A stretch of DNA of 64,000 nt from Haladaptatus sp. R4 (GCF_001625445.1 NZ_LWHG01000011.1:186001-250000); one strand, 5' to 3'. Shown: positions 9,482 to 18,917, counted from the stretch's first letter. Notes: generated by a model from the sequence alone, not told the origin. A program made the numbers and translations.

Positions 9482-11356
9482 TCACGTCGTCACGACACGC
9501 ATCAACCGGCTACCGAGTGAATTCAGCCACAGCACGGTCAACCCGACGCCGTACGCGACCATGATCGCCAGACCGATGAACAGCATCAACAGTAGCCCAC
9601 CCGGAAGCATGGCCGTGAGGACCAGCACGCCGATGGTGACCTCCCGCCACCGCCTCCGCATCGTCCGGTAGGGGACGACGTTTCCGTGATGGAACAACAG
9701 CATCGTCACCGGAATTTCGGCCAGCAGGCCGACGCCCGCGGTCAGCGCGAACACGAGCCAGAAGAACGCGCCCGTTCGGTAGGCGATTATCATGTCCGCC
9801 GCGTGTGCGTCCGCGACGAGGTAGGAGATGACCACCGGCGCGACGTACCCGTAGCCGACGAGACTTCCGCCGAGGAATCCCACCGCCAACGCGGCCCCCC
9901 ACAGCAGAAACACGTCGCGGTCGGCGCGAGCCTCGAACCGGGATTCGACCGCGGGCCACGCGTAGTACAGCACCATCGGGAGCACCGCGAGCGCCCCGGC
10001 GATGAAGCTCACCTTCATCTCGAACGCGAGCGCCTCGACCGGATGCAGGAGGACGATACGCAACGCTTCCGGGTTCACACCGGCCGGAAGCCGCGTCAGG
10101 AAATCACGCTTTATGGCGCCGATACCGCCCCCGTAGAGGAACGTGAACGTCAGTCCGACGACGGCCATGAACACCGCCGCGACGTGGAACGATTTACTCC
10201 GCAGACTCCCGAGGATGAACCTGATATCGTAGTAGTAGCCGCCGATGTCCTCCTCGGTCGTCCCGTCCTCGGCGAACACCGACGCCATCCGGGATGCGGT
10301 CCCCTCGACTGCTGTAGTCAGCCCATCCTTCTCGTCGCTCGTCCCCTCGGTACTCACTTCGTCGCCAGCGGATTCTCCGTCGCTAGCCGATTCGTCGTCG
10401 GACGATTCCACGCTTCCCGCATCCTTCCCGTCGAACCGGTCGAGGATGGCCGCCGCTCGCTCGTGGTCTCCCTCATCGAGGGCGTCGTCCGCTAATTTCA
10501 GCGCTTCGTGTTCGGTGAGCGATTCGAAGGCTTCGGCTGGCGCGGCGCGAATCCCAGCGGCGTCGAGTCCCCCGAGGTCGAGTTCCACGGGACGGCCGAA
10601 GTCGCCGCTCCGGTTTCCCGTTCTTTTCGTAACTAGCCGCGCACAGCCAACCCCGACGAAGTACAACGTCGTCATCGGAATCGCCACGAGCGACATGGAA
10701 AACGGGTCGGGCGACCCGTTCACCATCGAACTGAGAACGACGATGCCGAAGACCGCGTACCGCCAGCGGTTCCGCAGCAGGTCGTAGGAGACGATATCGG
10801 CGTACACCAACCCACCCATGATCAGCGGCAGCTCGGCCGTCAGTCCCAACACAACCGTCAACAGGAGGACGAACTGCGTCCAATCCACGATGGAGTATGT
10901 CGGCTGAAACCCGGCCTGAATCGCGTTGTTCACGAGGAAATCGAACAGCAACGGGAGGAAAACGAGGTAGGCGTAGGCCACACCCCCGAGGAACAAAACC
11001 ACTGCCAACGCGCCCACGAGAATTCGGGTTCGCCTCGTACCCGGTAGAGGAACCGATTCCCCACGCTCACTGTGGCGGGTCCGATAGACGACGAACAGCG
11101 CCGCGAGTAGCCCCCCCACGATGAGGCCGAGTTTCCCCTGGAGGAGGACGACGTCGAACGGCGTTACCGCGACGATTATCGCCTTCGACTCCAGCAGTCG
11201 CCGCTCCAGTGCGGGCCATATCCAGTACCGAAGCGCGTAGAACGTCGTCAGAAACCCGGCGACGAAGACGACGAACGCGACCCGTAGCTCCGAGCGTACC
11301 CGCCGAAGCGCGATACCCGCCACTCCCATCAGTCGATTGTATCCAGTTGCCCCCAC
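9482..11356 (-). CDS. tatC2: Double-module TatC protein (TatCt-like twin-arginine translocase subunit)
   Basis: Membrane component of the Sec-independent Tat pathway, which exports folded proteins. The 624 residues hold two TatC modules joined by an acidic linker (about 270-360), the arrangement known as TatCt in haloarchaea. Both modules keep the conserved Glu-Leu/Ile-Pro of the fourth helix (LTAELPLIM and LLAEIPVTM). The first keeps SPDPFS after the fifth helix, equivalent to bacterial TPPDVFSQ. The protein is shorter and more divergent than I expect for the main TatCt, so it may be a specialised paralogue. No TatA or TatCo gene is near. A start at 11329 (MGVAGIALRR) is an alternative. It follows the propeller/kinase gene by 79 bases in the same direction. 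Confidence 0.85.
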   Translation of the reverse strand: MGATGYNRLMGVAGIALRRVRSELRVAFVVFVAGFLTTFYALRYWIWPALERRLLESKAIIVAVTPFDVVLLQGKLGLIVGGLLAALFVVYRTRHSERGESVPLPGTRRTRILVGALAVVLFLGGVAYAYLVFLPLLFDFLVNNAIQAGFQPTYSIVDWTQFVLLLTVVLGLTAELPLIMGGLVYADIVSYDLLRNRWRYAVFGIVVLSSMVNGSPDPFSMSLVAIPMTTLYFVGVGCARLVTKRTGNRSGDFGRPVELDLGGLDAAGIRAAPAEAFESLTEHEALKLADDALDEGDHERAAAILDRFDGKDAGSVESSDDESASDGESAGDEVSTEGTSDEKDGLTTAVEGTASRMASVFAEDGTTEEDIGGYYYDIRFILGSLRSKSFHVAAVFMAVVGLTFTFLYGGGIGAIKRDFLTRLPAGVNPEALRIVLLHPVEALAFEMKVSFIAGALAVLPMVLYYAWPAVESRFEARADRDVFLLWGAALAVGFLGGSLVGYGYVAPVVISYLVADAHAADMIIAYRTGAFFWLVFALTAGVGLLAEIPVTMLLFHHGNVVPYRTMRRRWREVTIGVLVLTAMLPGGLLLMLFIGLAIMVAYGVGLTVLWLNSLGSRLMRVVTT

Positions 11357-11435
11357 GCAAATCTCCCCCCGCAGTCCCAGTCGTACTATCGTCTCGCATA
11401 ACTATCAACTTTGCTCGCAATCGCCGGACGGGCCG

Positions 11436-13376
11436 TCAGTTGCTCCGCATCGTCCAACGAAGCATGTCCGCGAATTCCAGCGCCGACTCGTAGCGCTCGT
11501 CGGGGTTCGAGGCAGTCGCCGTTTCGAGCACGTTCGCGAGCGGTTCAGATATCTCTGCGTCGTTTCGGGTCAGTAGCGACTCGGCAATGTTTCCGAGTCG
11601 AGAAACGATCTCTTCGTCGCTCACGCCCTCCGATTCGTCGGTTCCGGTAAATCTCCAATTCGTGACCGTGACGTCCGAATCCACCACGATATTCCCGGCT
11701 GTGAGGTCCTCGTGTCCGACTCCTTCCTTGGACGCTCGATGGACGATTTCCGCCGTTCGAGCGACCGTGGAGACGATATCTCGCTGATCGAACGAGCCGC
11801 CGACTTCCGCCAACGTTCGTCCCTCGACTCGTTCCACTGCGATCCACGGCTCCGGGTCGATACCCCAGTCGTGAACCAACTGTACGCCGTCGAAATCTAT
11901 CCTCGCCCACTCTTCCGCGGCCCGTTCGAAGTCTTCCGGTGCGTCGTGGAATCGCCGGAGGAGAACGCTCTCGCCCTTCGGTGTGTGAGCGAGATGGGTT
12001 TCGTCGTCCAGTCGGTCGCGGAGTTCGTAGCCGTTCCACGTCGGAACGGCGGGTTCGGTTGCCGACTCGCCTTCGTTGTCGTCCCTGCGATACAGATGAT
12101 AGCCGCCACCGAACAGCGCCGCACCGAGGAGTCCGCCGGTCGTCAACCCGAGAGGAGAGACGGCAGTGCGGAGCGTATCGTACAACTGAGACCTTCCGGG
12201 GTCGGTAATCGCTCGTATCTCCCCGGAAACGGTGCTAAAGTACACCGTTTTATTGGAGATGTGGTGGTTCCCTGTCGTCCGAGTCGAGTGGTCGTACTGC
12301 CACCGAACGTGGCCGTCGCGGAGGGAAAGCGCGTAGGTGGTCTCTCTCCCCTCTTCTCTCCCTTTCCTACTGAAGACGATGAGCGAATCCCGCGTCGTTC
12401 CTATCGGAAAGTGGTAGTGGTCGTCGGCGGTCGAAAACTGCCAGCGGTGGCTTCCGTCATCGGTCGAGAACGCGAACAGGCGTTCGTGCGTCCCGACGTA
12501 CAGCGTATTCCCGACCAGACGAAGTCGTCGGTAGGTGTCCGTGCCGATGTCGGCGTGCCAGAGCACGGTCCCGCTCGCCGCAAACAGTGCTCGGAGGGTT
12601 CCTCCATCGGTGAGATATACCGTGTCCCCTCCGATTACGCCGGGAAAATCGTACGTCTGGCTCTTAGAGCGGACCGACCACTGTTTGTTACCAGTATCAG
12701 CATCGACCGCATGGAGGAGCCCCGTTTCGTAATCGGTGGCGAACACGACCCCACCGGCGGACGAACGCGCCAGAATCCTCCTTCCCTCGGAAATGGTAGT
12801 GTTCCAATCGACGATGCCGTTTCGCGTGGAAATCGCGACGAGGCTCCCTTCGTCCGTCCCGGCGTAGACGTGCCCATCACTGGCGTCGGATAGGGAGACC
12901 CACTCACCGTTCGACGGCGTGACTGACCACTTCTCTTCGCCCGCTCCTCGCGAGAGAGCGACGATTGTCTCCCCTCTCGTGATGATCGAGGTCGACAACA
13001 GCGGACCGGTCGGTTTACCGCCGTTTCTGTGCCACCGTTCGCTTCCGTCCGTCGCCGAGAGCGCCGAGACGTTCTCCCCGTCACCGAGATACACCACGTC
13101 GGCCGTCGGAAAGAGGGTCGGAAAGTTTCCTTTCGTTTCGTAGCGCCACCGTTCGTTCCCGTAAATATCGACGGCATGAACGACGTTCTTCGTTTGTGCG
13201 TAGAACGCCCAGCCTACCGTTCTCGTGAGTCGTACGTACTGGTCGCCGAAACCGACGCTCCACACCGTCTTCGCTGTCGGCGCGTACGAACGAACCGGAT
13301 TCGAGAGGTTCCACAGCGGAACGGAGACTCCCGTGTTTCGTATGAATTCACGTCTGGTGGCTGTCCGCCGCTCCAT
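11436..13376 (-). CDS. Tat-signal, PQQ-type beta-propeller, transmembrane, protein-kinase-like receptor protein
   Basis: 646 residues in four parts. (1) The N-terminus contains TRREFIR (residues 7-13), a good twin-arginine motif, though the hydrophobic part that follows is short. (2) Residues about 40-410 are repeats of the type VYLGDGENVSALSATDGSERW, a PQQ-like quinoprotein propeller. (3) A single membrane segment, LTTGGLLGAALFGGGYHLYRR, lies at about 430-455. (4) The C-terminal 190 residues look like a protein kinase: the catalytic loop is HEDLTAGNIVV, keeping the Asp and Asn. The usual DFG is NWR, and the beta-3 Lys is probably Arg (SVLLRRF). The topology would be propeller outside, kinase-like domain inside. 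It may sense an extracellular ligand; activity is doubtful given the missing residues. Confidence 0.85.
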   Translation of the reverse strand: MERRTATRREFIRNTGVSVPLWNLSNPVRSYAPTAKTVWSVGFGDQYVRLTRTVGWAFYAQTKNVVHAVDIYGNERWRYETKGNFPTLFPTADVVYLGDGENVSALSATDGSERWHRNGGKPTGPLLSTSIITRGETIVALSRGAGEEKWSVTPSNGEWVSLSDASDGHVYAGTDEGSLVAISTRNGIVDWNTTISEGRRILARSSAGGVVFATDYETGLLHAVDADTGNKQWSVRSKSQTYDFPGVIGGDTVYLTDGGTLRALFAASGTVLWHADIGTDTYRRLRLVGNTLYVGTHERLFAFSTDDGSHRWQFSTADDHYHFPIGTTRDSLIVFSRKGREEGRETTYALSLRDGHVRWQYDHSTRTTGNHHISNKTVYFSTVSGEIRAITDPGRSQLYDTLRTAVSPLGLTTGGLLGAALFGGGYHLYRRDDNEGESATEPAVPTWNGYELRDRLDDETHLAHTPKGESVLLRRFHDAPEDFERAAEEWARIDFDGVQLVHDWGIDPEPWIAVERVEGRTLAEVGGSFDQRDIVSTVARTAEIVHRASKEGVGHEDLTAGNIVVDSDVTVTNWRFTGTDESEGVSDEEIVSRLGNIAESLLTRNDAEISEPLANVLETATASNPDERYESALEFADMLRWTMRSN

Positions 13377-13521
13377 TTCCCGAAGAATGTCGGTGAATGC
13401 AAATATGTTTTCTTATGCGACGTGCTCCCGTCACCCAACTCACCGTATCGCTCCTGTAATCTCCCCGATTTTGTGTTGTCCTCCTCCGAAAATTGCTTCA
13501 TCTTTGCCCGAACGGAGCGAA

Positions 13522-13531
13522 TCAATAATAT
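13522..13531 (+). promoter_or_regulatory. TATA-like element for the gene at 13555
   Basis: AATAATATAG lies 25-33 bases upstream of the ATG at 13555. This supports 13555 rather than the in-frame ATG at 13534 as translation start, with a leaderless mRNA. Confidence 0.45.
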
Positions 13532-13554
13532 AGTTGGAAAATCAACCACTTCGC

Positions 13555-14352
13555 ATGCATCTCCGCCCTCCTCGATTTCGGTCCCTCAGCGCCGTCCTCG
13601 GCCTCTTCATCGGATCGACCATCGCCCTCTCCCTGCCGTGGTTGTGGCCCGACGCCCCGGCGAACGCCGTGGAAATCGGAATCCTGTTCACGCTCCTCGG
13701 GTGGGTCGCCGTCGAGCAATTCGCGGCGGAGATCGACCGGGCAGTGGTCGCCCGACGGCACTGGTTACTCGCCGTCGTCGGCGTGCTCCCGTTCGTCGCC
13801 CTGCTCGTCACGCGAGCGCTCACGGGGAGTACGTCGAGCGGCGAAATCGTCCTGCATGCGTCCCTCTTCGGGATGGTCGCGTTCGTCGCGTTCGCGGCCT
13901 GTTCGTCACGGTACGCCACGATACGTCTCCAAACTGAATCGATTCGGGGGAACGTCGTCGGCGTCAAATCACGCCTGTACGACCTGCCGCTCACGATGGC
14001 CTCGTCCGCCATCGGCATGTTCGTCCTCCATCTCCTACTCCCCGGGACGTTCTCCCTCGACTTCCTTTCGGGGTCGGTCGTCGGATCGCTCATCGGTGCG
14101 GTCATCGGCGCTGCACTGGTCGGGAACCACACCGTCGAACTCGTCGCACTCGACGACGGCCTCGTCATCGCCTCGGACGGTCGTGGCGGCGGAAGCTTCG
14201 TCCCGTGGCGTCGAATCCGCGGCGTTCGCCTCGACGGCGACACGTTGCGGGTGGCCCGCGGCCTCCCATGGCCGATGGTGTACGAGGCCGACCTCTCGTC
14301 GGCCGTCCATCCCGATACGGTGGTGCACGAGTTCCGGTCCCGCGTTCACTGA
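13555..14352 (+). CDS. Hypothetical membrane protein with C-terminal PH-like strand-rich domain
   Basis: 265 residues from 13555 (272 from 13534). Six hydrophobic segments fill residues about 12-200: two pairs, then a pair rich in Gly/Ala (SGSVVGSLIGAVIGAALVG). The last 70 residues are strand-rich (ALDDGLVIASDGRGGGSFVPWRRIRGVRL...DTLRVARGLPW), the pattern of the PH-like domains attached to small archaeal membrane proteins. No enzyme motif. The ABC exporter genes start 88 bases downstream on the same strand, but they have their own TATA box. Confidence 0.65.
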   Translation: MHLRPPRFRSLSAVLGLFIGSTIALSLPWLWPDAPANAVEIGILFTLLGWVAVEQFAAEIDRAVVARRHWLLAVVGVLPFVALLVTRALTGSTSSGEIVLHASLFGMVAFVAFAACSSRYATIRLQTESIRGNVVGVKSRLYDLPLTMASSAIGMFVLHLLLPGTFSLDFLSGSVVGSLIGAVIGAALVGNHTVELVALDDGLVIASDGRGGGSFVPWRRIRGVRLDGDTLRVARGLPWPMVYEADLSSAVHPDTVVHEFRSRVH

Positions 14353-14440
14353 AAACGCCCAATCGCGTTCTCTCGGTTCGGGAACGCCCGATTATTCTCG
14401 ACCGAAGTGTTATTGTATCAACGAATAATTATTTCCGAAC

Positions 14441-15349
14441 ATGTTACGGTTGGACGATGTCGTCGCGGGCTACGGACGACATCGAATCTTGAACGGACTC
14501 TCGTTGGCGGCCGATGACGGTTGCACCGCTATTTTAGGCCCGAACGGAGCGGGGAAGACCACCCTGTTCCGCGTCGGTGCGGGCGTGCTCGAACCGAAAC
14601 AAGGCTCCGTCTCGATAGACGGTATCGACCCCTACGAGAACCCTGACATCAAGTCCGAAGTCGGCTACATTCCACACGTTCCGTCGCTGACGCCGAACCT
14701 ATCCGTTCGGAAAAACCTCGAATTCTGGGGCCGCGTCCTCGAACTCGACACCGAGTACGCGACCGGCCGGATCGACTCGCTGGCCGACTCCCTCGGCTTT
14801 CGTGACCTGCTCGAAACGGACGGTGGCGCGTTAAGCCGGGGACAGGCGCAGCGAATTGCACTCGCCCGGGGATTGCTCGCCGACCCGTCGCTCGTCTTCC
14901 TCGACGAACCGACGACGGGTCTCGACCCGTCCATCAGGTCGAAACTGCTCGACTTGCTTCGAACGCTCGCGGACTCCGAACGAACGCTCGTCTACACCAC
15001 TCACAACCTCCACGAGGCGAAGGTACTCGCCGACGACATCGTCCTGCTGAACGACGGCGGAATCGTCGCGTCAGGGTCGAAAGACGAAATCCTGAATCGG
15101 GAGGATGGCACTCGGGAAATTCGAGTGAAGCTGACCGTCGACGATGGAACGTCGATCCTCCGGGAGTTGGCGTACGAACCGGTTCAAGACGGGGAGTACC
15201 TCCAGTTCGAACTCGATGACGAGACGACAATCGAGGGCCTCATCGAACTGCTCGCCGACCGAGGCGTGGGGGTAATCGACGTGGAGACGGAGAGCGAGCC
15301 GCTCCAGACGTTCTTCGAGACGGTAACTGGAGGCGAAGAACGTGCGTAG
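14441..15349 (+). CDS. ABC transporter ATP-binding protein
   Basis: 302 residues. Walker A GPNGAGKTT at about 34-42, signature motif LSRGQAQR (a variant of LSGGQ), Walker B LVFLDEPTTGLD, and the switch histidine in TTHNLHEA. A C-terminal extension of about 80 residues is typical of ABC-2 type exporters of the CcmA/NatA kind. It overlaps the next gene, the permease, by 8 bases, so the two form one transporter. A TATA-like GTTATTGTA at about 14408-14416 stands 28 bases before the ATG. The substrate is unknown. Confidence 0.92.
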   Translation: MLRLDDVVAGYGRHRILNGLSLAADDGCTAILGPNGAGKTTLFRVGAGVLEPKQGSVSIDGIDPYENPDIKSEVGYIPHVPSLTPNLSVRKNLEFWGRVLELDTEYATGRIDSLADSLGFRDLLETDGGALSRGQAQRIALARGLLADPSLVFLDEPTTGLDPSIRSKLLDLLRTLADSERTLVYTTHNLHEAKVLADDIVLLNDGGIVASGSKDEILNREDGTREIRVKLTVDDGTSILRELAYEPVQDGEYLQFELDDETTIEGLIELLADRGVGVIDVETESEPLQTFFETVTGGEERA

Positions 15350-16148
15350 TTTCGACCGCTCGATCCACCTCAGCAAGGCGTTTCTGTGGCGGCAGTATCG
15401 CTCCCTCGGTGCACGGATGTTCCTCACGCCGATCGGGTACGGCGCGTTCTTCCTGCTGGTCGCACTCTTGGCCGCTCGCGCGCCGAACTTGTTGACCGGC
15501 ACGACGGAACGCTCGATTCAACTGTCCGCCAGTCGCTACTTCGTCGGCGTCGATGACGCCGATGCGAGCGTACTCGCGTTGGTGCTCATCCAAGGGCCGT
15601 ACATGCTGTCGATATTCGGCGCGGTTACGGGGCTTCGCGTCGGGAGGAAATTCGCTCAGCGCGAGATCGAGAGCGGCCGGTTCGAACTCGTCCTCGCCGC
15701 GCCCTACGAACCCGACGAGGTGTTTCGCGGGTTGCTCACCGGGTCGATACTCTTGACCCTCGCACAGTTGTTCGTCCTCGCGGTCATCGGTCTCGGCGGT
15801 GCGCTCGCCCTCCTCGTCTCCCTCGATGTTTCGTTAACGTCTCAGTTCGATCACCTCGCGTACGTCTCGTTTCTGACCCCGATTCCAGCGACGCTGTGGG
15901 CCGTCGTCGTCACCGTCGCCGTCTCATTCTTCTCGGGAACTGATCGGCTCATAAACAACGTCCGGAACGTCACGAACGTCGTCGCCGTCGCCCCCGCCCT
16001 CGGTACCCTGCTCGTCCTGAGTTTCTATCCCGACGTGGACCTGTTCACGGTCGCACTCGCCACCTTCGGACTCTGTGCCGTCGGGACGGTCGTCGCGTCC
16101 GTCGCCATCGATACGTGGTTTGCCGTCGAAACGGTGCTGTCGGGGTAA
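15342..16148 (+). CDS. ABC-2 type transporter permease
   Basis: 268 residues from a GTG start at 15342 that overlaps the end of the ATPase gene. Six hydrophobic segments: about 30-47, 80-100, 130-155, 165-190, 195-215 and 225-260. The segment GRKFAQREIESGRFELVLAAPYEPDEVFRGLLTG (residues about 104-138) is the conserved cytoplasmic coupling region of ABC-2 permeases. Partner of the preceding ATPase. Confidence 0.85.
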   Translation: MRSFDRSIHLSKAFLWRQYRSLGARMFLTPIGYGAFFLLVALLAARAPNLLTGTTERSIQLSASRYFVGVDDADASVLALVLIQGPYMLSIFGAVTGLRVGRKFAQREIESGRFELVLAAPYEPDEVFRGLLTGSILLTLAQLFVLAVIGLGGALALLVSLDVSLTSQFDHLAYVSFLTPIPATLWAVVVTVAVSFFSGTDRLINNVRNVTNVVAVAPALGTLLVLSFYPDVDLFTVALATFGLCAVGTVVASVAIDTWFAVETVLSG

Positions 16149-16160
16149 TCTTCCATCCCG

Positions 16161-16520
16161 CTACATCCCGCGTGCTTTGAGCACCGCACCCACGGCGAGG
16201 ACGACGACGACTGCGCCAAACCCGACCTCGATCGTGTTTCCGGAGAATTCCTGTGTGAGAAGGACGGCGTAGCCGAGCACGAGAACGCCGATGACCATCG
16301 AGACGCCGCCGATGAGGTCGCCGACTCGTTCCTCGTCGGCGACCGCTGCCATGTTGATTCCGTTGATGAGTCCGGTCATCCCCTGATATCGAATCAGGTA
16401 TCCAACGACGACTATGACGACTCCGACGGCGGCGACTACCGTCGGGTTCGATCCGCCGACGGCGAGCGGTATCTCGCTGTTCGTGCCGTCGACCAACCGG
16501 TATACGCTCACGGGAACCAT
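16161..16520 (-). CDS. Small membrane protein, DUF3784-like
   Basis: 119 residues when started at the ATG at 16520 (MVPVSVYRLVDG); a longer upstream frame is not supported by composition. Three hydrophobic segments, at about 28-45, 68-88 and 95-115. The segment GYLIRYQGMTGLINGINMAA followed by an Asp/Glu turn and another helix resembles the DUF3784 membrane family (an R-x-x-x-L-I-x-G-x-N pattern); this assignment is tentative. It is convergent with the ABC permease. Confidence 0.6.
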   Translation of the reverse strand: MVPVSVYRLVDGTNSEIPLAVGGSNPTVVAAVGVVIVVVGYLIRYQGMTGLINGINMAAVADEERVGDLIGGVSMVIGVLVLGYAVLLTQEFSGNTIEVGFGAVVVVLAVGAVLKARGM

Positions 16521-16630
16521 ATAGAACCGTTTTCGTCCAGATGTTTTCAAATTACCGAACTGTATTGATTTCGAATGAAACTGCAACAGATTTTCATCCG
16601 AGAAAATAGAAGGGATATCTAGGATTCCCC

Positions 16631-17065
16631 ATGAAAGTACGATCATTATCCCTCCTACTACTGGTACTACTAGCAGGGTGTAACGGTGGACTTATCGCTA
16701 ATAAACAACCCACAGACACGAAAGAACAGAAGCAGCAGCTACGATTCGTGGTTCAAAATGACGCATCATCGAACCAGCCTATCGATCTGACGTTTCAATC
16801 AAAGGACGGAAAGACCGTACTCAACCGGTCAAAAACACTCAAGCCAGGAGAAACGTGGGTCGTTACAACGTTCAACGTTTCCTCTCTGAATTCGCCGGTG
16901 AACGTCACCGCTACGCTGCCGAAGCGAGGATACACCACCGAGCTCGTTCCGATCCGGTCGACGGAGCGAGGAGCCCGTCTCCACACGATTACGGAAGATG
17001 GAATCGGTCTATACGAATGTGACTCAAATACGACGTGTTGGAAACAGGAAGCCAACAAACTCTAA
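16631..17065 (+). CDS. Secreted lipoprotein, hypothetical
   Basis: 144 residues. The N-terminus MKVRSLSLLLLVLLAGCNGG is a short Sec-type lipoprotein signal with lipobox LAGC, so Cys17 is the likely lipid anchor; there is no twin arginine, unlike most haloarchaeal lipoproteins. The mature part is a small strand-rich domain with several N-x-S/T sites and two Cys near the C-terminus (YECDSNTTCW) that could form a disulfide. Base composition is visibly more AT-rich, and the protein less acidic, than its neighbours, which suggests a transferred gene. Function unknown. Confidence 0.7.
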   Translation: MKVRSLSLLLLVLLAGCNGGLIANKQPTDTKEQKQQLRFVVQNDASSNQPIDLTFQSKDGKTVLNRSKTLKPGETWVVTTFNVSSLNSPVNVTATLPKRGYTTELVPIRSTERGARLHTITEDGIGLYECDSNTTCWKQEANKL

Positions 17066-17350
17066 AACTGTCTCCCATTCTCTCCGTCATAACTGCGGTT
17101 TCTATCGAGAGTGCCGAGAATGTGTGGCTGAGGGACACCAGGGGTAATACGAGTAGACAGATACTCTAGTTGTTTCGAGAACGGAGATCTGCACACAGGT
17201 GTTGAAGGGTTTGATAGAATTATAAAAATATGACAGAATCATCGCTCGGAACCGGAATCCTCCTTTGGGTTAGTTATGTATGCTCTCTGTGAACACGAGT
17301 GGGACAACAGAGGAAAGAACGTTTTAGCTTCGAACGACATTCTCCCCACA

Positions 17351-18390
17351 ATGAGCGACTCCGACACCGTCGAGGAACCCTCGACGAGCAACCGGAACTC
17401 TTCGGGTTCCGACGACGGACCCAAACAGGTGGACTCCCCGAACTACCATCACGAAAGCCACACCGCCGCCCAGACCTGCGGGTGGACGGCCAACGCCCTG
17501 CGCGGGGAGGGAAAATGTTACAAGAACATCTTCTATGGAATCGAGTCCCACCGCTGCATCCAGATGACGCCCGTCGTCAAATGCAACGAGCGCTGTGTCT
17601 TCTGCTGGCGGGACCACCGCGGCCACTCCTACGAACTGGGCGACGTGGAGTGGGACGACCCCGAAGCGGTCGTGGACGCGAGCATCCGCCTCCAGCGCAA
17701 ACTGCTATCCGGGTTCGGCGGCAACGACGACGTTCCGCGCGAGGTGTTCGAGGAGTCGATGGAACCGCGCCACGTCGCCATCTCGCTCGACGGCGAACGA
17801 CCCTCTACCCCTATCTGCCCGAACTCATCGAGGCGTTCCACGACCGGAACATCACGACGTTCCTCGTGAGCAACGGGACGAACCCGGAGATGCTGGAAAA
17901 ATGCGACCCGACGCAGTTGTACGTCAGCGTGGACGCCGCGGACCGCGCCACGTTCGACCACGTCGTCCGGGCCGTGGACGACGACGCGTGGGAGAACCTC
18001 ATCGACACGATGGACGTGCTGGCCGGAAAGGAGGACACGCGGACCGTGCTCCGGACCACGCTCGTCGGCGGGGAGAACGTCGCCAACCCGGACTGGTACG
18101 CCGCCTTCTACGAGCGCGCCGATCCGGACTTCGTCGAACTCAAGGCGTACATGCACGTCGGCCACTCGCGCGGCCGACTCGACCGCTCCGCGATGCTCCA
18201 CCACGAGGATGTCGTCGAGTTCACCGAGCAGGTGGGCGAACACATGCCCGAGCACGACGTGCTGAAGGACGTTCCCGCCTCGCGGGTCGCGTTGCTCTCG
18301 AAGACGGAGGACACGTGGGTGCCGAAGCTCAAGAAGGACAGCGAGTTCTGGGAGCGCGATTCGACGACATGGACGCCGCTGGGTGGGTGA
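17351..18390 (+). pseudogene. tyw1: tRNA-Phe 4-demethylwyosine synthase, frameshifted
   Basis: Radical SAM enzyme that makes the tricyclic wyosine base at G37 of tRNA-Phe. The first frame, from the ATG at 17351, carries the cluster motif CNERCVFC (Cys78, Cys82, Cys85) and ends at 17869. The second runs to 18390 with TLYPYLPELIEAFH, FLVSNGTNP and ELKAYMHVGHSRGRL. The family motif SLDGEPTLYP is split: the sequence at about 17797-17802 reads GAACGACC where GAACCGACC would restore the frame. One added C gives a full 346-residue enzyme. TTTTAG at about 17322 serves as TATA box for a leaderless start. The break sits in the substrate/SAM core, so if real it would abolish function. Confidence 0.9.
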
Positions 18391-18407
18391 GAATAGACGA
18401 CTGGATG

Positions 18408-18860
18408 TTAGTTCGGGTCGGTCTCGAAGGCGTCTCGAACGCTTTCGGGAAGGTCCGGCCGAGGTGCCGTTTCGTGTCGTTCGACTTTTTCGGATTTCCG
18501 GGTGTTGTCGTACACTGACCGAGCGACTGGCACGCCGCGAAGGTAGTTGTATTCGTAGAGGACGTTCACTCCGTAGTTCGTCAATCCGTAGAATTTTGAC
18601 GGGAGATCTCGTTTGTCCGCACTGGGTTCGTAGCGATACAAATCGAGAAGTTCAGCTTCGATGAGGTTGTCGAGTTGGTCACCGATTGCGGCCTTGCTTT
18701 TCGGAATCATGTAATCCAGTTCATCGAGTGAGACGAGGTGGTCCGGATGGCCAAGAATATTCTGAAGAATGAGGTGGCGCGTCTCTTGGGAGAGCAACTC
18801 GAAGAGTTGGCGTTGCTCCTCGAACGGCCCTGCCTCGTTGACTGACGAACTATCGCTCAT
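18408..18860 (-). CDS. Winged-helix transcriptional regulator
   Basis: 150 residues. Residues about 15-85 form an ArsR-like winged helix (EEQRQLFELLSQETRHLILQ, then LDELDYMIPKSKAAIGDQLD as recognition region, and a wing ending KFYGLTNYGVNVL). The rest is a short basic linker and an acidic tail; no ligand or metal motif is visible. The gene is divergent from 18976 and has its own TATA-like TATTAT about 30 bases before the ATG. An inverted repeat on the other gene's transcription start makes it the obvious candidate repressor of that gene. Confidence 0.8.
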   Translation of the reverse strand: MSDSSSVNEAGPFEEQRQLFELLSQETRHLILQNILGHPDHLVSLDELDYMIPKSKAAIGDQLDNLIEAELLDLYRYEPSADKRDLPSKFYGLTNYGVNVLYEYNYLRGVPVARSVYDNTRKSEKVERHETAPRPDLPESVRDAFETDPN

Positions 18861-18917
18861 CCGTTGTTACTTCGGAGGGGAGGCAGATAATACTTCGGTT
18901 GAACCAATCTGGTCAAA

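Noticed and set aside
17230-17293. 20-codon frame (MTESSLGTGILLWVSY...) right after a TATA-like block
   Set aside because: Too short, no ribosome site, and the TATA-like block overlaps the ATG itself, so it could not be its promoter.
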